A DNA stretch of 30,219 nucleotides from a virus, in the IMG/VR virus record IMGVR_UViG_3300044941_000367, positions 1 to 30,219 of that record; one strand, written 5' to 3'. The notes below the pieces were generated by a model. That model ran no database searches. It worked only from the letters and a program-made list of their open reading frames with translations, and was not told the DNA's origin. Numbering within the stretch: position 1 is the first letter of the stretch; every line of letters begins with the position of its first letter. Below are positions 1 to 8,173 of this stretch, in pieces. A program made the translations under genes and the position numbers.

Positions 1-305
1 CCGACTATGCTATAGCCAGGATAGTTGTGCAACTGCTCTAAAGGCAAAAAATTGAGTTTTGTAAAAGCGGAGTTACGCTCTAAAAAACAAGAAAAAAGCT
101 GAACAATGGAATCAGGCAAAACTTGAATTGGTTGGTCAATTGCAACTAACAGCTCAAAAGCCTGTGGTCTAACAGTTGTGGCTAACACCAAAATGGCATT
201 CTGGGCAGCATTTTTTGTGGTTGTGCCCAGAGTACCATTTGTTGATGAAAGCCGTGGTTCTCCTATGAGCTGCAAAATAGAATTGATAAAATCTAGGAGC
301 TTCAT
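1..305 (-). CDS. Tail tubular protein A-like (gp11-type adaptor), partial
   Basis: About 101 codons are visible and the C-terminus lies beyond the left edge. The ATG at 305 follows a purine-rich GGGTGA at a usable distance, 17 bp after the capsid stop. The N-terminus reads as a helix with ILQLIGEPRLSS, which resembles the ILASIGEPPV region at the start of T7 gp11 (tail tubular protein A), the ring that docks under the portal. Its position directly after the major capsid gene is the T7 position for gp11. The family call rests on this short motif and on synteny; the rest of the protein cannot be judged here. Confidence 0.6.
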   Translation of the reverse strand, partial: MKLLDFINSILQLIGEPRLSSTNGTLGTTTKNAAQNAILVLATTVRPQAFELLVAIDQPIQVLPDSIVQLFSCFLERNSAFTKLNFLPLEQLHNYPGYSIV

Positions 306-322
306 CGGCTTTCACCCTTTTC

Positions 323-1459
323 TTATACTTGCGGAATGGTGCCGTTAGTGTGAATTAGTACAGCGTTGGTTGGACGATAGTCTTTGCAGCCAAACAAAGT
401 AGAAGTGACCATCGCGTCGCTTAAATAAAGCGTTTCGCGGCTCATTTCAGTTCGAGGCTCTTGTAACATGGCTATCGCAAACGCTTCTTGGTGCATCATG
501 ATTGCTGAATGCACTTCTTCCTCTGGTGTGTTGGCAATACCTATTCCACCAGATGCCCATCTAGTTGGTAAGGAAGTAGGAGCGTTTGCCGGTACAGTGT
601 TTGACGACTGTGTGGGGAAATAAGTTAGTTTTCCTGTACCAATTGGGTCTGTGTCGGAAGCTAACTTCACACCGGGTGTGTGTACGTTGGTTGAACCGTT
701 TTTGAAGCCATCCGCTTTGTTTGGTCCAATCATGGAGGTCATATAAACAGGAACGCCCATGAGCGTACCAACAACACCACTCTCTAATGGCGCTGAAGTG
801 CGATAGAACATGGATTGCACTTTATCCAGTGCAAGCAGTTGAGCAAACTGTGTGGGGGAAACAATCAGTACTCGCTTATCTGCCGGCACGTCGTTTTGGT
901 CTAAGATTAGCTTGGCTTTCAAAAAGGCGTCGAGAGTGAATGGCTTACTTCCACCAGCCGCTCCCATTTGCCCTGAGGTGTGGCTATACACAACTTGTCC
1001 TGGATAGCCTTGAATGCAAGCTCTTAGTCCTAGCAAATGCGCATCTAAGTCTCTTGCAATTGCATAGGAAGCTTCTTTCGATAAGTTGCTCGACAACAAA
1101 CCACTTGGGTCTAGCATGATTGAAGTGATGTCTTCAACCATGAAGGAAGTTTCTTTGTACTTATCAACTACAATTCGCCAATAGTTTGTTTCTGCACTCT
1201 GCAAATTTACAGGAGTGCCAGGCAACTTATCATTTACGCCAAGGCGACCCAGAGTCGGTATGGTAATGGTGTCACCAACCTTACCTTGTGGAAACGACAC
1301 ATTCATCACAAATTGGCGCATGAGCAAGTTCTGGTCAAGCTCACGCCTTACCATTGTGGCCCATTGTTTCTTTATCCACTCCGTTACATCTGCCTTTGTG
1401 AAAACAGACCCTTTATAAGTGCCTTGTATGTTGGCTTGATTTTGAAATGGTGCTGGCAT
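323..1459 (-). CDS. Major capsid protein
   Basis: This 378-aa protein has the length expected for a T7-like coat protein (HK97 fold). The ATG at 1459 is preceded by AAGGAG at good spacing. The N-terminal segment describes a shell subunit: an early WIKKQWATMVRRELDQ helix, then a region about promoting 'GDTITIPTLGRLGVND', as is common in capsid proteins of cyanophage-type podoviruses. It sits between the scaffold gene (16 bp upstream) and the tail adaptor (17 bp downstream), the T7 order 9-10-11. No frameshifted longer form is apparent. The call depends on gene order, size and general resemblance; no catalytic motif exists to confirm it. Confidence 0.85.
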   Translation of the reverse strand: MPAPFQNQANIQGTYKGSVFTKADVTEWIKKQWATMVRRELDQNLLMRQFVMNVSFPQGKVGDTITIPTLGRLGVNDKLPGTPVNLQSAETNYWRIVVDKYKETSFMVEDITSIMLDPSGLLSSNLSKEASYAIARDLDAHLLGLRACIQGYPGQVVYSHTSGQMGAAGGSKPFTLDAFLKAKLILDQNDVPADKRVLIVSPTQFAQLLALDKVQSMFYRTSAPLESGVVGTLMGVPVYMTSMIGPNKADGFKNGSTNVHTPGVKLASDTDPIGTGKLTYFPTQSSNTVPANAPTSLPTRWASGGIGIANTPEEEVHSAIMMHQEAFAIAMLQEPRTEMSRETLYLSDAMVTSTLFGCKDYRPTNAVLIHTNGTIPQV

Positions 1460-1475
1460 AGAACTCCTTTTTTAC

Positions 1476-2183
1476 TTACACATCTTCAACAACACGACCT
1501 TCTTTGAAAGCCTGCACTATTCTAGGCAAATTTGCTTGATAGGTTTGTTTGTCCATTCGCAAAATTTCCGACTTCTTAATAATGTCAGGCTTTGGTGAGG
1601 CTGTGGGTTTTGTTCTAGAAAAAGAAGATTGTGCGATTGGTTTACGACTGGGAGTAGCTTGATTTGTTCTAACAAGATAGTCCCATATGGCTATTGCGCC
1701 TTCCACAGAATTAAATTGTGCCTTACCTTCTTCAGGCAAGGTTGTGAAAAATTGTTTGATTGTTTGCATTCGCTGATCATATTCACTCGGACTTACGCCC
1801 CAATATCTCATCAAATACATCTCGTCTCTAAACGCCATGAGCTGATTCACCACGTCTAGAGCTTCTTCTGGCTTCAAACCAAAATAATTCTCAAACGCTG
1901 CCTCAAATTCTGTAGCTGGACGTTCTTCTTGTTGGGAGTTTTCTTCTTCTTGATTTTGCTCTTGAACCTCAGGCTGCTCTTGCTCAGTTTCTAAATTAGT
2001 TTCTTGTGCTTCAGCATTAGCTTTTTCTTTAGTGATACCAGGTTGAGAAAAACTCACTAGTTGACTGTTTTCCACTTGAGCCTTGATTGCCGGCGCTTGA
2101 AAAGCTTTTATTTGCTCTTCTAGCTTTTGGCTTAGATTTTGAGCAGCTAAGTCCGGTGTGTCTTTGTTTTCCAGATCAAGCAT
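1476..2183 (-). CDS. Scaffolding protein (capsid assembly)
   Basis: A 235-aa highly charged, Glu/Gln-rich protein. Residues about 10-95 are predicted mostly helical and disordered, with long runs of E and Q. The middle part (about 95-165) is more ordered, and the C-terminus is basic then mixed. This profile, plus its place between portal and capsid, matches T7 gp9-type scaffold proteins, which guide procapsid assembly and leave before DNA packaging. The ATG at 2183 has no clear Shine-Dalgarno sequence, and translation may be coupled to the portal gene ending 39 bp upstream. The function comes from synteny and composition, not from a conserved motif. Confidence 0.7.
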   Translation of the reverse strand: MLDLENKDTPDLAAQNLSQKLEEQIKAFQAPAIKAQVENSQLVSFSQPGITKEKANAEAQETNLETEQEQPEVQEQNQEEENSQQEERPATEFEAAFENYFGLKPEEALDVVNQLMAFRDEMYLMRYWGVSPSEYDQRMQTIKQFFTTLPEEGKAQFNSVEGAIAIWDYLVRTNQATPSRKPIAQSSFSRTKPTASPKPDIIKKSEILRMDKQTYQANLPRIVQAFKEGRVVEDV

Positions 2184-2222
2184 AGGCTTTATGTTGGTGG
2201 TTCATTAATTTAGTAGTGGTGT

Positions 2223-3992
2223 TTAGAAAGGAGTGGAGAGAATTTGATTTATTGTTGTTTGTTCTTCGCTATCAAGTTCTTGCTGAGCTGTTGGTGGCAT
2301 GCCGCCCAGTTCCATAAAGGCTTCAGGCGCCTGTCCAGCCGCTACCTTTTCTTGAAGCGCTTGCCCATAAGCAACTCCTCCAATTTTCTCAAGCTCTTGC
2401 TTTAAAGCATCAAGAGGAGACACAGACCCTACGTTGGCATTGGTTGGTTCTTTTGATTCAGGGCTGGGCTTCACCATGTATTTGCCCGGATCGTCAAAAC
2501 CAAAAGAAACAAGAAGATCGTAAAATAAAGTTTGCCAATCAAGCAACGCTGCAAACTGCGGCACACTTCCTGTGAGCGTGATGAAGTCTGTGATGAGCTT
2601 AATCTTATGGTCTCTGTTGATTAAGCTTTGAGTGGCTGTTATGCGCACCGTAAAGTCTTTGCGCAAATCTGATGGAAGAAGTTTGAAGTAGTCGTTTATG
2701 CCTGGTTTGGCTCCCTTCAACCTCACTGTTTTTTGTTTTGTTGTATTGTCTCTCAAAACTTTATAAGCCCTTTGCAACAAAGGCAAAACAAAATTTTTCT
2801 CAAACAAAGCAAACACATCAGTGAGACGGTTTCCGCCAGCTTCTTTCACTGACTGAATTTCCTGTGCTGTGACGCGCTCGCCACTTCGGTAGGTGTTGGC
2901 GCTGATCATAGCGCCTGTGCCAATGTTGCGATCAATTTTTGCATCCAACACAGCAGCTTCTGTGTAGGTGATGTTGAAGTTGTTGGCTGGCGGACGCAAG
3001 GGCGTGATGGCGTCTGGACGCCCCACAATAAGCACTTTCCCTGGCTCTGTTTTGATGGAAGTTGGATCAGTGATTCCATCGTCAATAAAAAGCCACATGT
3101 TGTCGACAGACACAGCAATGTTGTCTAGTCGACGGTTCATGAGAATGTTGTTTTCTAAAATGAGCCCAAAGCTGCTATCAATGAGCGAAATTCCATAGGC
3201 AGACTCGGGCGTTTCAAACAACATAGCTACCAGCCAAGGACACTCACTTAATCCTTCTTCTTCATGAAGAACTTGTTTGTTGCTAATTCTGTAAAGGCGA
3301 CCGTCTATTGGATCAAAAAATTCGCAAAGCTCGATGAAAGAAGAAGCTAGCGGAGATGGTAAGTCGTTCGCTAATTCTTTACTGTTTGGTGAAGTGGTGG
3401 AGAGCTTGTCAAAAACTGATTCAGGGTCTTCGTCTAGTTTGTTGAACAAACCAGACTCTGCCCAAGCAAGAAATTCTGCTTTGTTTAGCAAAAACTCTCT
3501 AAAACTGTAAGAAAATTTCGGACTATACCTCCTGCCAGTTTCCACATAAACGTGGGAGGCATTTAGGCACTCGAAAGCAAGCTTGTCTTCTTCACTGTCC
3601 CAAAAAACTCTCATGGCGCAAAACCCAGTTAAAAGAAGCTGAGTAGTCGCCACTCTTAGTTCTCTGTATAAGTTGCTGGCATTCAGGCAATCGCGAAAAT
3701 AAGCAGAAGCTAAAGGCACTATTTCGGCAAGCCCTGGCTCATTGCTTTCTAATTCCACCCAATAGTCTGAATGAAACAAGGCATTGCGAAAATAAGCACC
3801 CACTGTTTCAATTATTTCAAAAATGCGCCCATCGTTGAGCTTTGATTGCCAGCCAGAGTCATTGTTCAGCCGCAAAGGCTGAGTTTTGTATAAGCGCCAA
3901 AGCTCTGCCCATTTAGCATTCAGGGACGCTCTAGCTTGCCTTTCTGTTTCAATTAGAGAACACAACACATCGTTCTGCTCAAGGTTCAACAT
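2223..3992 (-). CDS. Portal protein (head-tail connector)
   Basis: At 589 aa it is slightly longer than T7 gp8. The N-terminal part has the helix-rich ERQARASLNAKWAELWRLY segment. Central residues (about 330-390) carry the VGRPDAITPLRPP and AEIQSVKEAGG-like stretches often seen in podovirus connectors, followed by a helix FALFEKNFVLPLLQRAYKVL. It begins 11 bp after the terminase stop and precedes the scaffold gene, the standard packaging-to-capsid order. The portal forms the dodecameric ring through which terminase pumps DNA. The start at 3992 has a weak GTGAG upstream. No defects are seen. Confidence 0.8.
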   Translation of the reverse strand: MLNLEQNDVLCSLIETERQARASLNAKWAELWRLYKTQPLRLNNDSGWQSKLNDGRIFEIIETVGAYFRNALFHSDYWVELESNEPGLAEIVPLASAYFRDCLNASNLYRELRVATTQLLLTGFCAMRVFWDSEEDKLAFECLNASHVYVETGRRYSPKFSYSFREFLLNKAEFLAWAESGLFNKLDEDPESVFDKLSTTSPNSKELANDLPSPLASSFIELCEFFDPIDGRLYRISNKQVLHEEEGLSECPWLVAMLFETPESAYGISLIDSSFGLILENNILMNRRLDNIAVSVDNMWLFIDDGITDPTSIKTEPGKVLIVGRPDAITPLRPPANNFNITYTEAAVLDAKIDRNIGTGAMISANTYRSGERVTAQEIQSVKEAGGNRLTDVFALFEKNFVLPLLQRAYKVLRDNTTKQKTVRLKGAKPGINDYFKLLPSDLRKDFTVRITATQSLINRDHKIKLITDFITLTGSVPQFAALLDWQTLFYDLLVSFGFDDPGKYMVKPSPESKEPTNANVGSVSPLDALKQELEKIGGVAYGQALQEKVAAGQAPEAFMELGGMPPTAQQELDSEEQTTINQILSTPF

Positions 3993-4003
3993 AGGAACTC
4001 ACT

Positions 4004-5824
4004 TCAAGCAAAAAATGAATTAAAAGAGGAAAGAAAAGACTGGTGATTAAATAAATCAAGAGGCAGAAAAGAACGAGCATTCGATTGTATTTGCGACGAC
4101 GCAAAAACACTGTAATCAATTGATTCTCTTGCACTATTAGTTTTTTCCCACAGCGTGACAAGCGCATCTAAGAAATCGTCGTGCTTTGTGATTGGATAGA
4201 GAGAAAGCTCTTTCCAAATTTCTTCGTTGTTTCTCACTTTCTCGCTTATCCAGATTTTTCCACTTGCAATAGGAAGCTCCAACACACCTTGTATTTTGCT
4301 GTCCTTTATTCTTTGTTCATAGTGTCCAAAAGCCACCAATGGACGCCCATTCACAAATGCTTTTTCGTTTTTTAGCAGATCGCCTAATAATTTCCCTACG
4401 CCGTTTTCCTCAAAAAACACCCTAAATGACTGGAAAGCCAACGCCATATTTTTAATTGCTTCAACCACTTCATTGGCTGACAATCGCCCAATAGTTGCAT
4501 CTTGCACTACAAGAGTGCCATCAATGAGCTTGAACCCTGCCAAGATGGCACAATAGTCTGCTGTTTTTGATGTGGAGAAAGCTGGATCAACGGCAATTAC
4601 AGGAAAAACTTTATCCAACCTAGAATTGTCTTGATGGCGAAAATAACAACTACCTGCGTAGGTAAAGAAACAAGAAGAAGGAACAACTCTAATCTGACTT
4701 ACATCGAATAAGGCATTGTCTTTATCAAACACCTTATTCAAATACTGAGAAGCAAATCTGCGTGGAGAAAGGCGCTTTTGCAAATTAGCAACCACCTCAT
4801 CATTATATCGCTCTGGCCACAAATAGCCTTCGCTTGCATCTACGCCGTTCTTGTAAATGGAACGCTGAAAAACAATGTAGTGCCAATCGTGTTGGTTTTC
4901 TAAAATTCGCCCGTAATAGTCGTCAATGGAATAGCGCGTACCATTTACTAAAATTTCCCCTCCTACTGTGTCGAGAAAGGAAAAAGAAGAAGCTCCTAGC
5001 TCAACCACTTCTGGCGGATTCAACACCGACTCCACATCTGCAATCCACTCCTCTATCTGGTTTTTCTTTGTTTCGCTCTCAATGTTTTTGAAATCGATTA
5101 AGTCGTCCAAAATGATTAAGTCGTAGTGCATCCCCGTCACAGTGGTGCCCACTGACGTTGCAAACACCGTCGGCTCTTTGTAGCTACCAATCCTATTCAC
5201 TTGAATGGCAGTGTTGTTCCATATCACTTTCTTGTCTTGAGCTTCTGTGTAGTCGTTTGTGTTGCGCATTTGGTTTCTTTTGTCAAGCGCAGGCAACAAA
5301 GGCCCTTCAATGTGCGGTCGGTTGTTCCACACGCTTTCTAGTTCCTTTCGTTCCAAATAAGAGCGCAACTCTCTAATAAACGAAAACGCTAGATTTTGCA
5401 AATTACACGCCACCAATATGCGAATGTCTGGATTTCTATAAATGCGCCAGAGCGTGTACAACACAGTACCAATTGTGGACTTCAGGTGCCCACGAGGCAT
5501 TAGCACAAGCCGACGCAACCCCGCACCTTTCTCTTCCTTGTTAAACTTGAGCTTTTGCAGCGCTGTTTCGTTTGTTTGCGGAAAACAAATAAAAGAAACA
5601 AGCTCATCGTGACATGAACTAAAATTATCCCACCCTCCATGAAAATTAATCAAATCCGCAAACGCCTTCATGTCAGTGAGAGCTCTTACGGCAAGCTCTG
5701 TGTGGTTGCCGATTTTCTTTTTCTTTGCCCTTAGTCTGGTTTCTTTGTCCGGCTTATCCTCCTTTACTAGCTTTTTCCTGCCTCTCCTTAACGCCAGACT
5801 CTCCACACTAATCACTGTGCTCAC
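4004..5824 (-). CDS. terL: Terminase large subunit (packaging ATPase/nuclease)
   Basis: This 606-aa protein contains both expected domains. The ATPase has an atypical Walker A, PRGHLKST (residues 110-117), a form seen in T7-like terminases, and a Walker B, LIILDD (236-241). The C-terminal RNase H-like nuclease shows the acidic residues D413 (in AVDPAF), E472/E473 (FFEENGVG) and D550/D553 (HDDFLDAL). The start is GTG at 5824, overlapping the upstream stop as GTGA, with AGAGGA upstream. This suggests coupling with the small gene before it. The protein translocates DNA into proheads and cuts concatemers. All key residues look intact. Confidence 0.93.
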   Translation of the reverse strand: MSTVISVESLALRRGRKKLVKEDKPDKETRLRAKKKKIGNHTELAVRALTDMKAFADLINFHGGWDNFSSCHDELVSFICFPQTNETALQKLKFNKEEKGAGLRRLVLMPRGHLKSTIGTVLYTLWRIYRNPDIRILVACNLQNLAFSFIRELRSYLERKELESVWNNRPHIEGPLLPALDKRNQMRNTNDYTEAQDKKVIWNNTAIQVNRIGSYKEPTVFATSVGTTVTGMHYDLIILDDLIDFKNIESETKKNQIEEWIADVESVLNPPEVVELGASSFSFLDTVGGEILVNGTRYSIDDYYGRILENQHDWHYIVFQRSIYKNGVDASEGYLWPERYNDEVVANLQKRLSPRRFASQYLNKVFDKDNALFDVSQIRVVPSSCFFTYAGSCYFRHQDNSRLDKVFPVIAVDPAFSTSKTADYCAILAGFKLIDGTLVVQDATIGRLSANEVVEAIKNMALAFQSFRVFFEENGVGKLLGDLLKNEKAFVNGRPLVAFGHYEQRIKDSKIQGVLELPIASGKIWISEKVRNNEEIWKELSLYPITKHDDFLDALVTLWEKTNSARESIDYSVFASSQIQSNARSFLPLDLFNHQSFLSSFNSFFA

Positions 5825-6255
5825 AATATCAGTCCTCTTCTTCTTCTAGTTTTGGCTCTAAATTTCTGCCTCCCTATTTCTAACGCAGATAACAAAGAAG
5901 ACATCATTTTTTGGCTCATCGCTTCATTTCTCTCCCTCTCTCTCATCTGATCTTCAATCAAGCCACGCTCAGACAAAAGAGTTGAGTAGCGAGTTCGCAA
6001 ATCAGTTAGTTGGTTCAAATAATCAGCAAGCTGTCTTTTGTAGTTTTCCTGCTCAATTTGCGACTGCCGTATTTGATTCTCTAAAAGCCCATATGCTTCT
6101 TCGTTCCGCCTCGTTAACTCACTAATTGTTTGGTCAGATTTTTGCTTTATTTGCTCCATCGCAGCTTTCGCTTCTTCATTTAGCCTTTGAGCGTCTTGCA
6201 TAGCGGAAAGCTGCACTCTTTCCACACGTGATGGTTTTCGTTTTCTAGTGCCCAT
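5821..6255 (-). CDS. Coiled-coil protein, candidate small terminase subunit
   Basis: A 144-aa protein that is almost entirely charged helix and should form a coiled coil from about residue 15 to 125, with basic ends (RKRKPSR at the start, KTRRRRG at the end). Its stop codon overlaps the GTG start of the large terminase (GTGA). That tight coupling is typical of a small terminase subunit, which binds the packaging site as a ring. No helix-turn-helix can be clearly recognised, so the role is inferred from position. It could instead be an i-spanin-like or structural protein: it lies between an amidase and terminase, where T7 keeps lysis and packaging genes together, but it has no membrane segment. 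Confidence 0.45.
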   Translation of the reverse strand: MGTRKRKPSRVERVQLSAMQDAQRLNEEAKAAMEQIKQKSDQTISELTRRNEEAYGLLENQIRQSQIEQENYKRQLADYLNQLTDLRTRYSTLLSERGLIEDQMRERERNEAMSQKMMSSLLSALEIGRQKFRAKTRRRRGLIL

Positions 6256-6290
6256 AAAAAACTCTACAAACCTAGTGGTATTTGTTTTAT

Positions 6291-6848
6291 TTATTGTGGT
6301 AAGTTGGTTTTTCGTGTTTTTGCAAACTCACTAATTCCGCTCACAATTGCATCTGCTGCTTTATCTGCATTGTAAAGCCTCATATCTAGCTCGCTATCAC
6401 AAAAGCAAACCTCAACTAACACTGCTGGCGCTAGCGTGTGTTTAACAACAAACAACATATCTCCTCTCTTCACTCCTCTATTTTTAAACCCACACGCTTT
6501 ACAAATCTCGTCGCAAATTAGTTTAGCCACTCTCCTTCCTGTACTAGAAATGGCAAAGCACTCCGTTCCATTTGCCTGCTTATTAAAGCAATTGAAATGC
6601 AGGCTCACAAACAAATCCACCTTTTCTTTGTTTGCTTTCTCCACCCTCGCTCTCAACGACTCAGAAACAGACCTCACTGGACTTTCTGGCAAGCACCACA
6701 CCACTTCAACACCCAGCTTCTCTAGCCTCTCCTTGCACTTATCCGCTAGCTCTTTTGTGAGGAAGTCTTCAGTCGGAAATCGCGGAAATAAACCGCTGCA
6801 GCCAGTATCTGGCTTGCAATTGTGTCCTGGATCTAATCCTATCTTCAT
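6291..6848 (-). CDS. N-acetylmuramoyl-L-alanine amidase (Amidase_3), endolysin candidate
   Basis: With the ATG at 6848 the protein is 185 aa. A longer frame with a GTG at 6914 would begin inside a repeat hairpin, and the conserved domain starts exactly at MKIGLDPGHN, so the shorter start is preferred. Amidase_3 zinc ligands are visible as H9 (DPGH), E27 (PTEDFL) and H84 (SLHFN), with the catalytic glutamate at E146 (VEVCFCDS). The enzyme cleaves the amide bond between MurNAc and L-Ala in peptidoglycan. There is no signal peptide or cell-wall-binding domain. It precedes the terminase genes in a late leftward unit, so a lysis role is likely. A paralogue lies on the plus strand at 25317. Confidence 0.9.
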   Translation of the reverse strand: MKIGLDPGHNCKPDTGCSGLFPRFPTEDFLTKELADKCKERLEKLGVEVVWCLPESPVRSVSESLRARVEKANKEKVDLFVSLHFNCFNKQANGTECFAISSTGRRVAKLICDEICKACGFKNRGVKRGDMLFVVKHTLAPAVLVEVCFCDSELDMRLYNADKAADAIVSGISEFAKTRKTNLPQ

Positions 6849-6877
6849 CTGCTTTTTAAAACAAAGAAAAACACAAT

Positions 6878-6930
6878 GGGAACCCCGCGAAGCGGGAAGG
6901 GCCCCCACTTGCACTTGCTAGCAGGCCCTT
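6878..6930. repeat. Dispersed hairpin element, copy at amidase leader
   Basis: The element has arms AAGGGCC (6897-6903) and GGCCCTT (6924-6930) around a loop containing CTTGCTAGC. A second small hairpin, CCCGC-GAA-GCGGG (6884-6896), lies next to it, followed by the reverse complement of GGTTCCC at 6878-6884. The same arrangement occurs at 21653-21704 in the opposite orientation, inside a gene. It lies in the 5' leader of the amidase. Confidence 0.7.
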
Positions 6931-6942
6931 TGTTGTTTTCTA

Positions 6943-6960
6943 CTAACTCTATAGTGGGGC
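6943..6960. promoter_or_regulatory. CTATAGTG motif between terminator and amidase
   Basis: Plus strand CTCTATAGTGGGG, or minus strand CCCCACTATAGAG. It lies just after a minus-strand terminator and upstream of the amidase-terminase unit, which is where a leftward promoter would be expected. Similar motifs occur at 7441, 16538 and 29903. The full palindrome would be CACTATAGTG, so direction is ambiguous. Confidence 0.35.
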
Positions 6961-6993
6961 AAATAAAAAACCAGGGCTTGCGCTTTGCCCTGG
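6961..6993 (-). terminator. Rho-independent terminator after the 129-aa gene
   Basis: Stem CCAGGGC/GCCCTGG (6971-6977 with 6987-6993), a 9-nt loop, and on the minus strand a run TTTTTTATTT directly after the stem. It follows the stop of the gene at 7018 by about 25 bp and would end leftward transcripts. Confidence 0.8.
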
Positions 6994-7017
6994 CTATAAA
7001 AGAACTGCAACTAGTTT

Positions 7018-7407
7018 TTAAAACTCGTCGTCGTCTGAATCTGTTGGGAACAAACTAATTTCATCGCCATCACCTATTAAGCTATCATAGGAATTAATTG
7101 CGTGCCAAGTTAAGGCACTTACAATCCAGTTGTATTGGTCTTTTGTTGACTTTAGCCAACAATGTGTTAGAAATTCAGCCAACGCATTTACAGTGTCTAG
7201 CTGATACTTATCATCTTCTAGGTGCGGATTCATGACAACTAGACGATGTTGAACTAATCCTAGAAAAATAGTAGGAAGGTCTGAGTCTACTAGCTGATTC
7301 ACTATTTTAGCAGCATCATATAGCTGTTCCATTAAGTCGTAGTCAAATCTGCCAAAAGCAACTGACTTTACTGAATTTATAAAATCATAGTGGCTTATCT
7401 TTTCCAT
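7018..7407 (-). CDS. Hypothetical protein, 129 aa, acidic C-terminus
   Basis: Not recognised. The start at 7407 has GGAG nine bases upstream and looks real. The protein is mixed alpha-helical, with aromatic residues (YNWIVSALTWHAI near residues 92-104) and an acidic end, DSDDDEF. No membrane segment, signal peptide or enzymatic motif is visible. It is a single-gene unit: a strong terminator follows it and a long non-coding region with hairpins precedes it. It is the first gene after the duplicated upstream cassette, so it may be expressed early or strongly. Acidic small phage proteins are often inhibitors or DNA mimics, but nothing here proves that. Confidence 0.75.
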   Translation of the reverse strand: MEKISHYDFINSVKSVAFGRFDYDLMEQLYDAAKIVNQLVDSDLPTIFLGLVQHRLVVMNPHLEDDKYQLDTVNALAEFLTHCWLKSTKDQYNWIVSALTWHAINSYDSLIGDGDEISLFPTDSDDDEF

Positions 7408-7442
7408 AATTGTTTGCTCCTTCTTTTTTTGTTTTCTAGTTT

Positions 7443-7471
7443 CACTATAGCAAGCCTTACCAAGTTGTGCA
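7443..7471 (-). promoter_or_regulatory. Candidate sigma70-type promoter for the 129-aa gene
   Basis: On the minus strand TATAGT (-10, at 7448-7443) is preceded by a 17-nt spacer and TTGCAC (-35). This is a moderate match to the bacterial consensus, about 35 bp from the ATG at 7407. It shares the CTATAGTG core with other sites in the window. Confidence 0.4.
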
Positions 7472-7544
7472 AGTGCTGATTAATTAGTTTTTCTTATACT
7501 CCTCCTCTTTTACCACCTTCCTTTGCCAAACAAAAACCCAACTT

Positions 7545-7690
7545 GCAAAACTTGGCCCTAGAATCGCCTAGAAGGCCTCTGTTTTTTGCTGAATGGCCAA
7601 TCATACCTGAAGCAAATTAGAGGCGCCTTCTAGGGCCTTCTAGAGGCCTCTAATTGAACGTTTGAAAAGGCGGGGGGACTACTACTATAA
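7545..7690. repeat. Inverted-copy block A (left), matches 25045-25189
   Basis: A 146-bp segment whose reverse complement aligns with 25045-25189. The best-conserved core is 32 bp (7625-7656, against 25078-25109), with one mismatch, and contains the 12-bp palindrome TAGAGGCCTCTA. Flanking shared words are GCAAAACTTGGCC and AATCGCCT at one end and GGCGG, GGGACT and a TATA word at the other. The block is rich in GGCCT/AGGCC words, which could be protein-binding iterons. It is upstream of the leftward gene at 7407, just as the right copy is upstream of the rightward gene at 25317. Confidence 0.8.
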
Positions 7691-7859
7691 AAGCCAACCG
7701 CTTAGCCTTGTCTTATTTGACTTAAAACAAAGAACTAATTTATTTCCCCTGTCCGGTCTCGCTTCTGCCGCATGTGCTTTCATCAGCAACTGGCAGCGCA
7801 CTTTCTCTAGTTTGTTTTTCTTGTTTTGAGAAGAAGAGCTAGCACTTGCTTGTTTAGGA

Positions 7860-7901
7860 GCTAGTCCAAAAACAAACCCACCAGTTTGTTTTTGGACTAG
7901 C
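7860..7901. repeat. Perfect hairpin 1 of left array
   Basis: Left arm GCTAGTCCAAAAACAAAC (18 nt), 6-nt loop CCACCA, and a right arm that is the exact reverse complement. No T-run follows, so it is not a typical terminator. Confidence 0.9.
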
Positions 7902-7929
7902 AAATAGCAAGTGCTGGCTAGTTTATTGA

Positions 7930-7970
7930 GCTAGGACTAAGACTAACACTAAGTTAGTCTTAGTCCTAGC
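7930..7970. repeat. Perfect hairpin 2 of left array
   Basis: Left arm GCTAGGACTAAGACTAAC (18 nt), loop ACTAA, and an exact complementary right arm. It starts 70 bp after hairpin 1. Confidence 0.9.
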
Positions 7971-7986
7971 GAATAAAACAATTGGA

Positions 7987-8027
7987 GCTAGTCACGAGAC
8001 TAACACCAAGTTAGTCTCGTGACTAGC
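7987..8027. repeat. Perfect hairpin 3 of left array
   Basis: Left arm GCTAGTCACGAGACTAAC (18 nt), loop ACCAA, and an exact complementary right arm. The outer GCTAG and inner GACTAAC match hairpin 2, while the middle differs on both arms in a compensated way. Confidence 0.9.
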
Positions 8028-8078
8028 GAACAATAGGGAAAAGAAAGCAAGCACTTGCAAGAAAAAAAGAACAATAGA

Positions 8079-8119
8079 GCTAGTCTCATTAAGAGCTTGG
8101 CGCTCTTAATGAGACTAGC
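8079..8119. repeat. Perfect hairpin 4 of left array
   Basis: Left arm GCTAGTCTCATTAAGAGC (18 nt), loop TTGGC (GCCAA on the minus strand), and an exact complementary right arm. It is flanked by GCAAGCACTTGC and AGCAAGTGCTAG words. Confidence 0.9.
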
Positions 8120-8173
8120 GACTAGCAAGTGCTAGGTGGTAAAGCAAGCACTTACCAGAAAAACAATAAGGGA

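Noticed and set aside
6436-6921. 161-aa plus-strand ORF
   Set aside because: It lies antisense to the amidase with its intact catalytic motifs; it is a shadow frame.
7685-7903. 72-aa minus-strand ORF upstream of the 129-aa gene
   Set aside because: It runs through hairpin 1 and the shared block and has no ribosome site.
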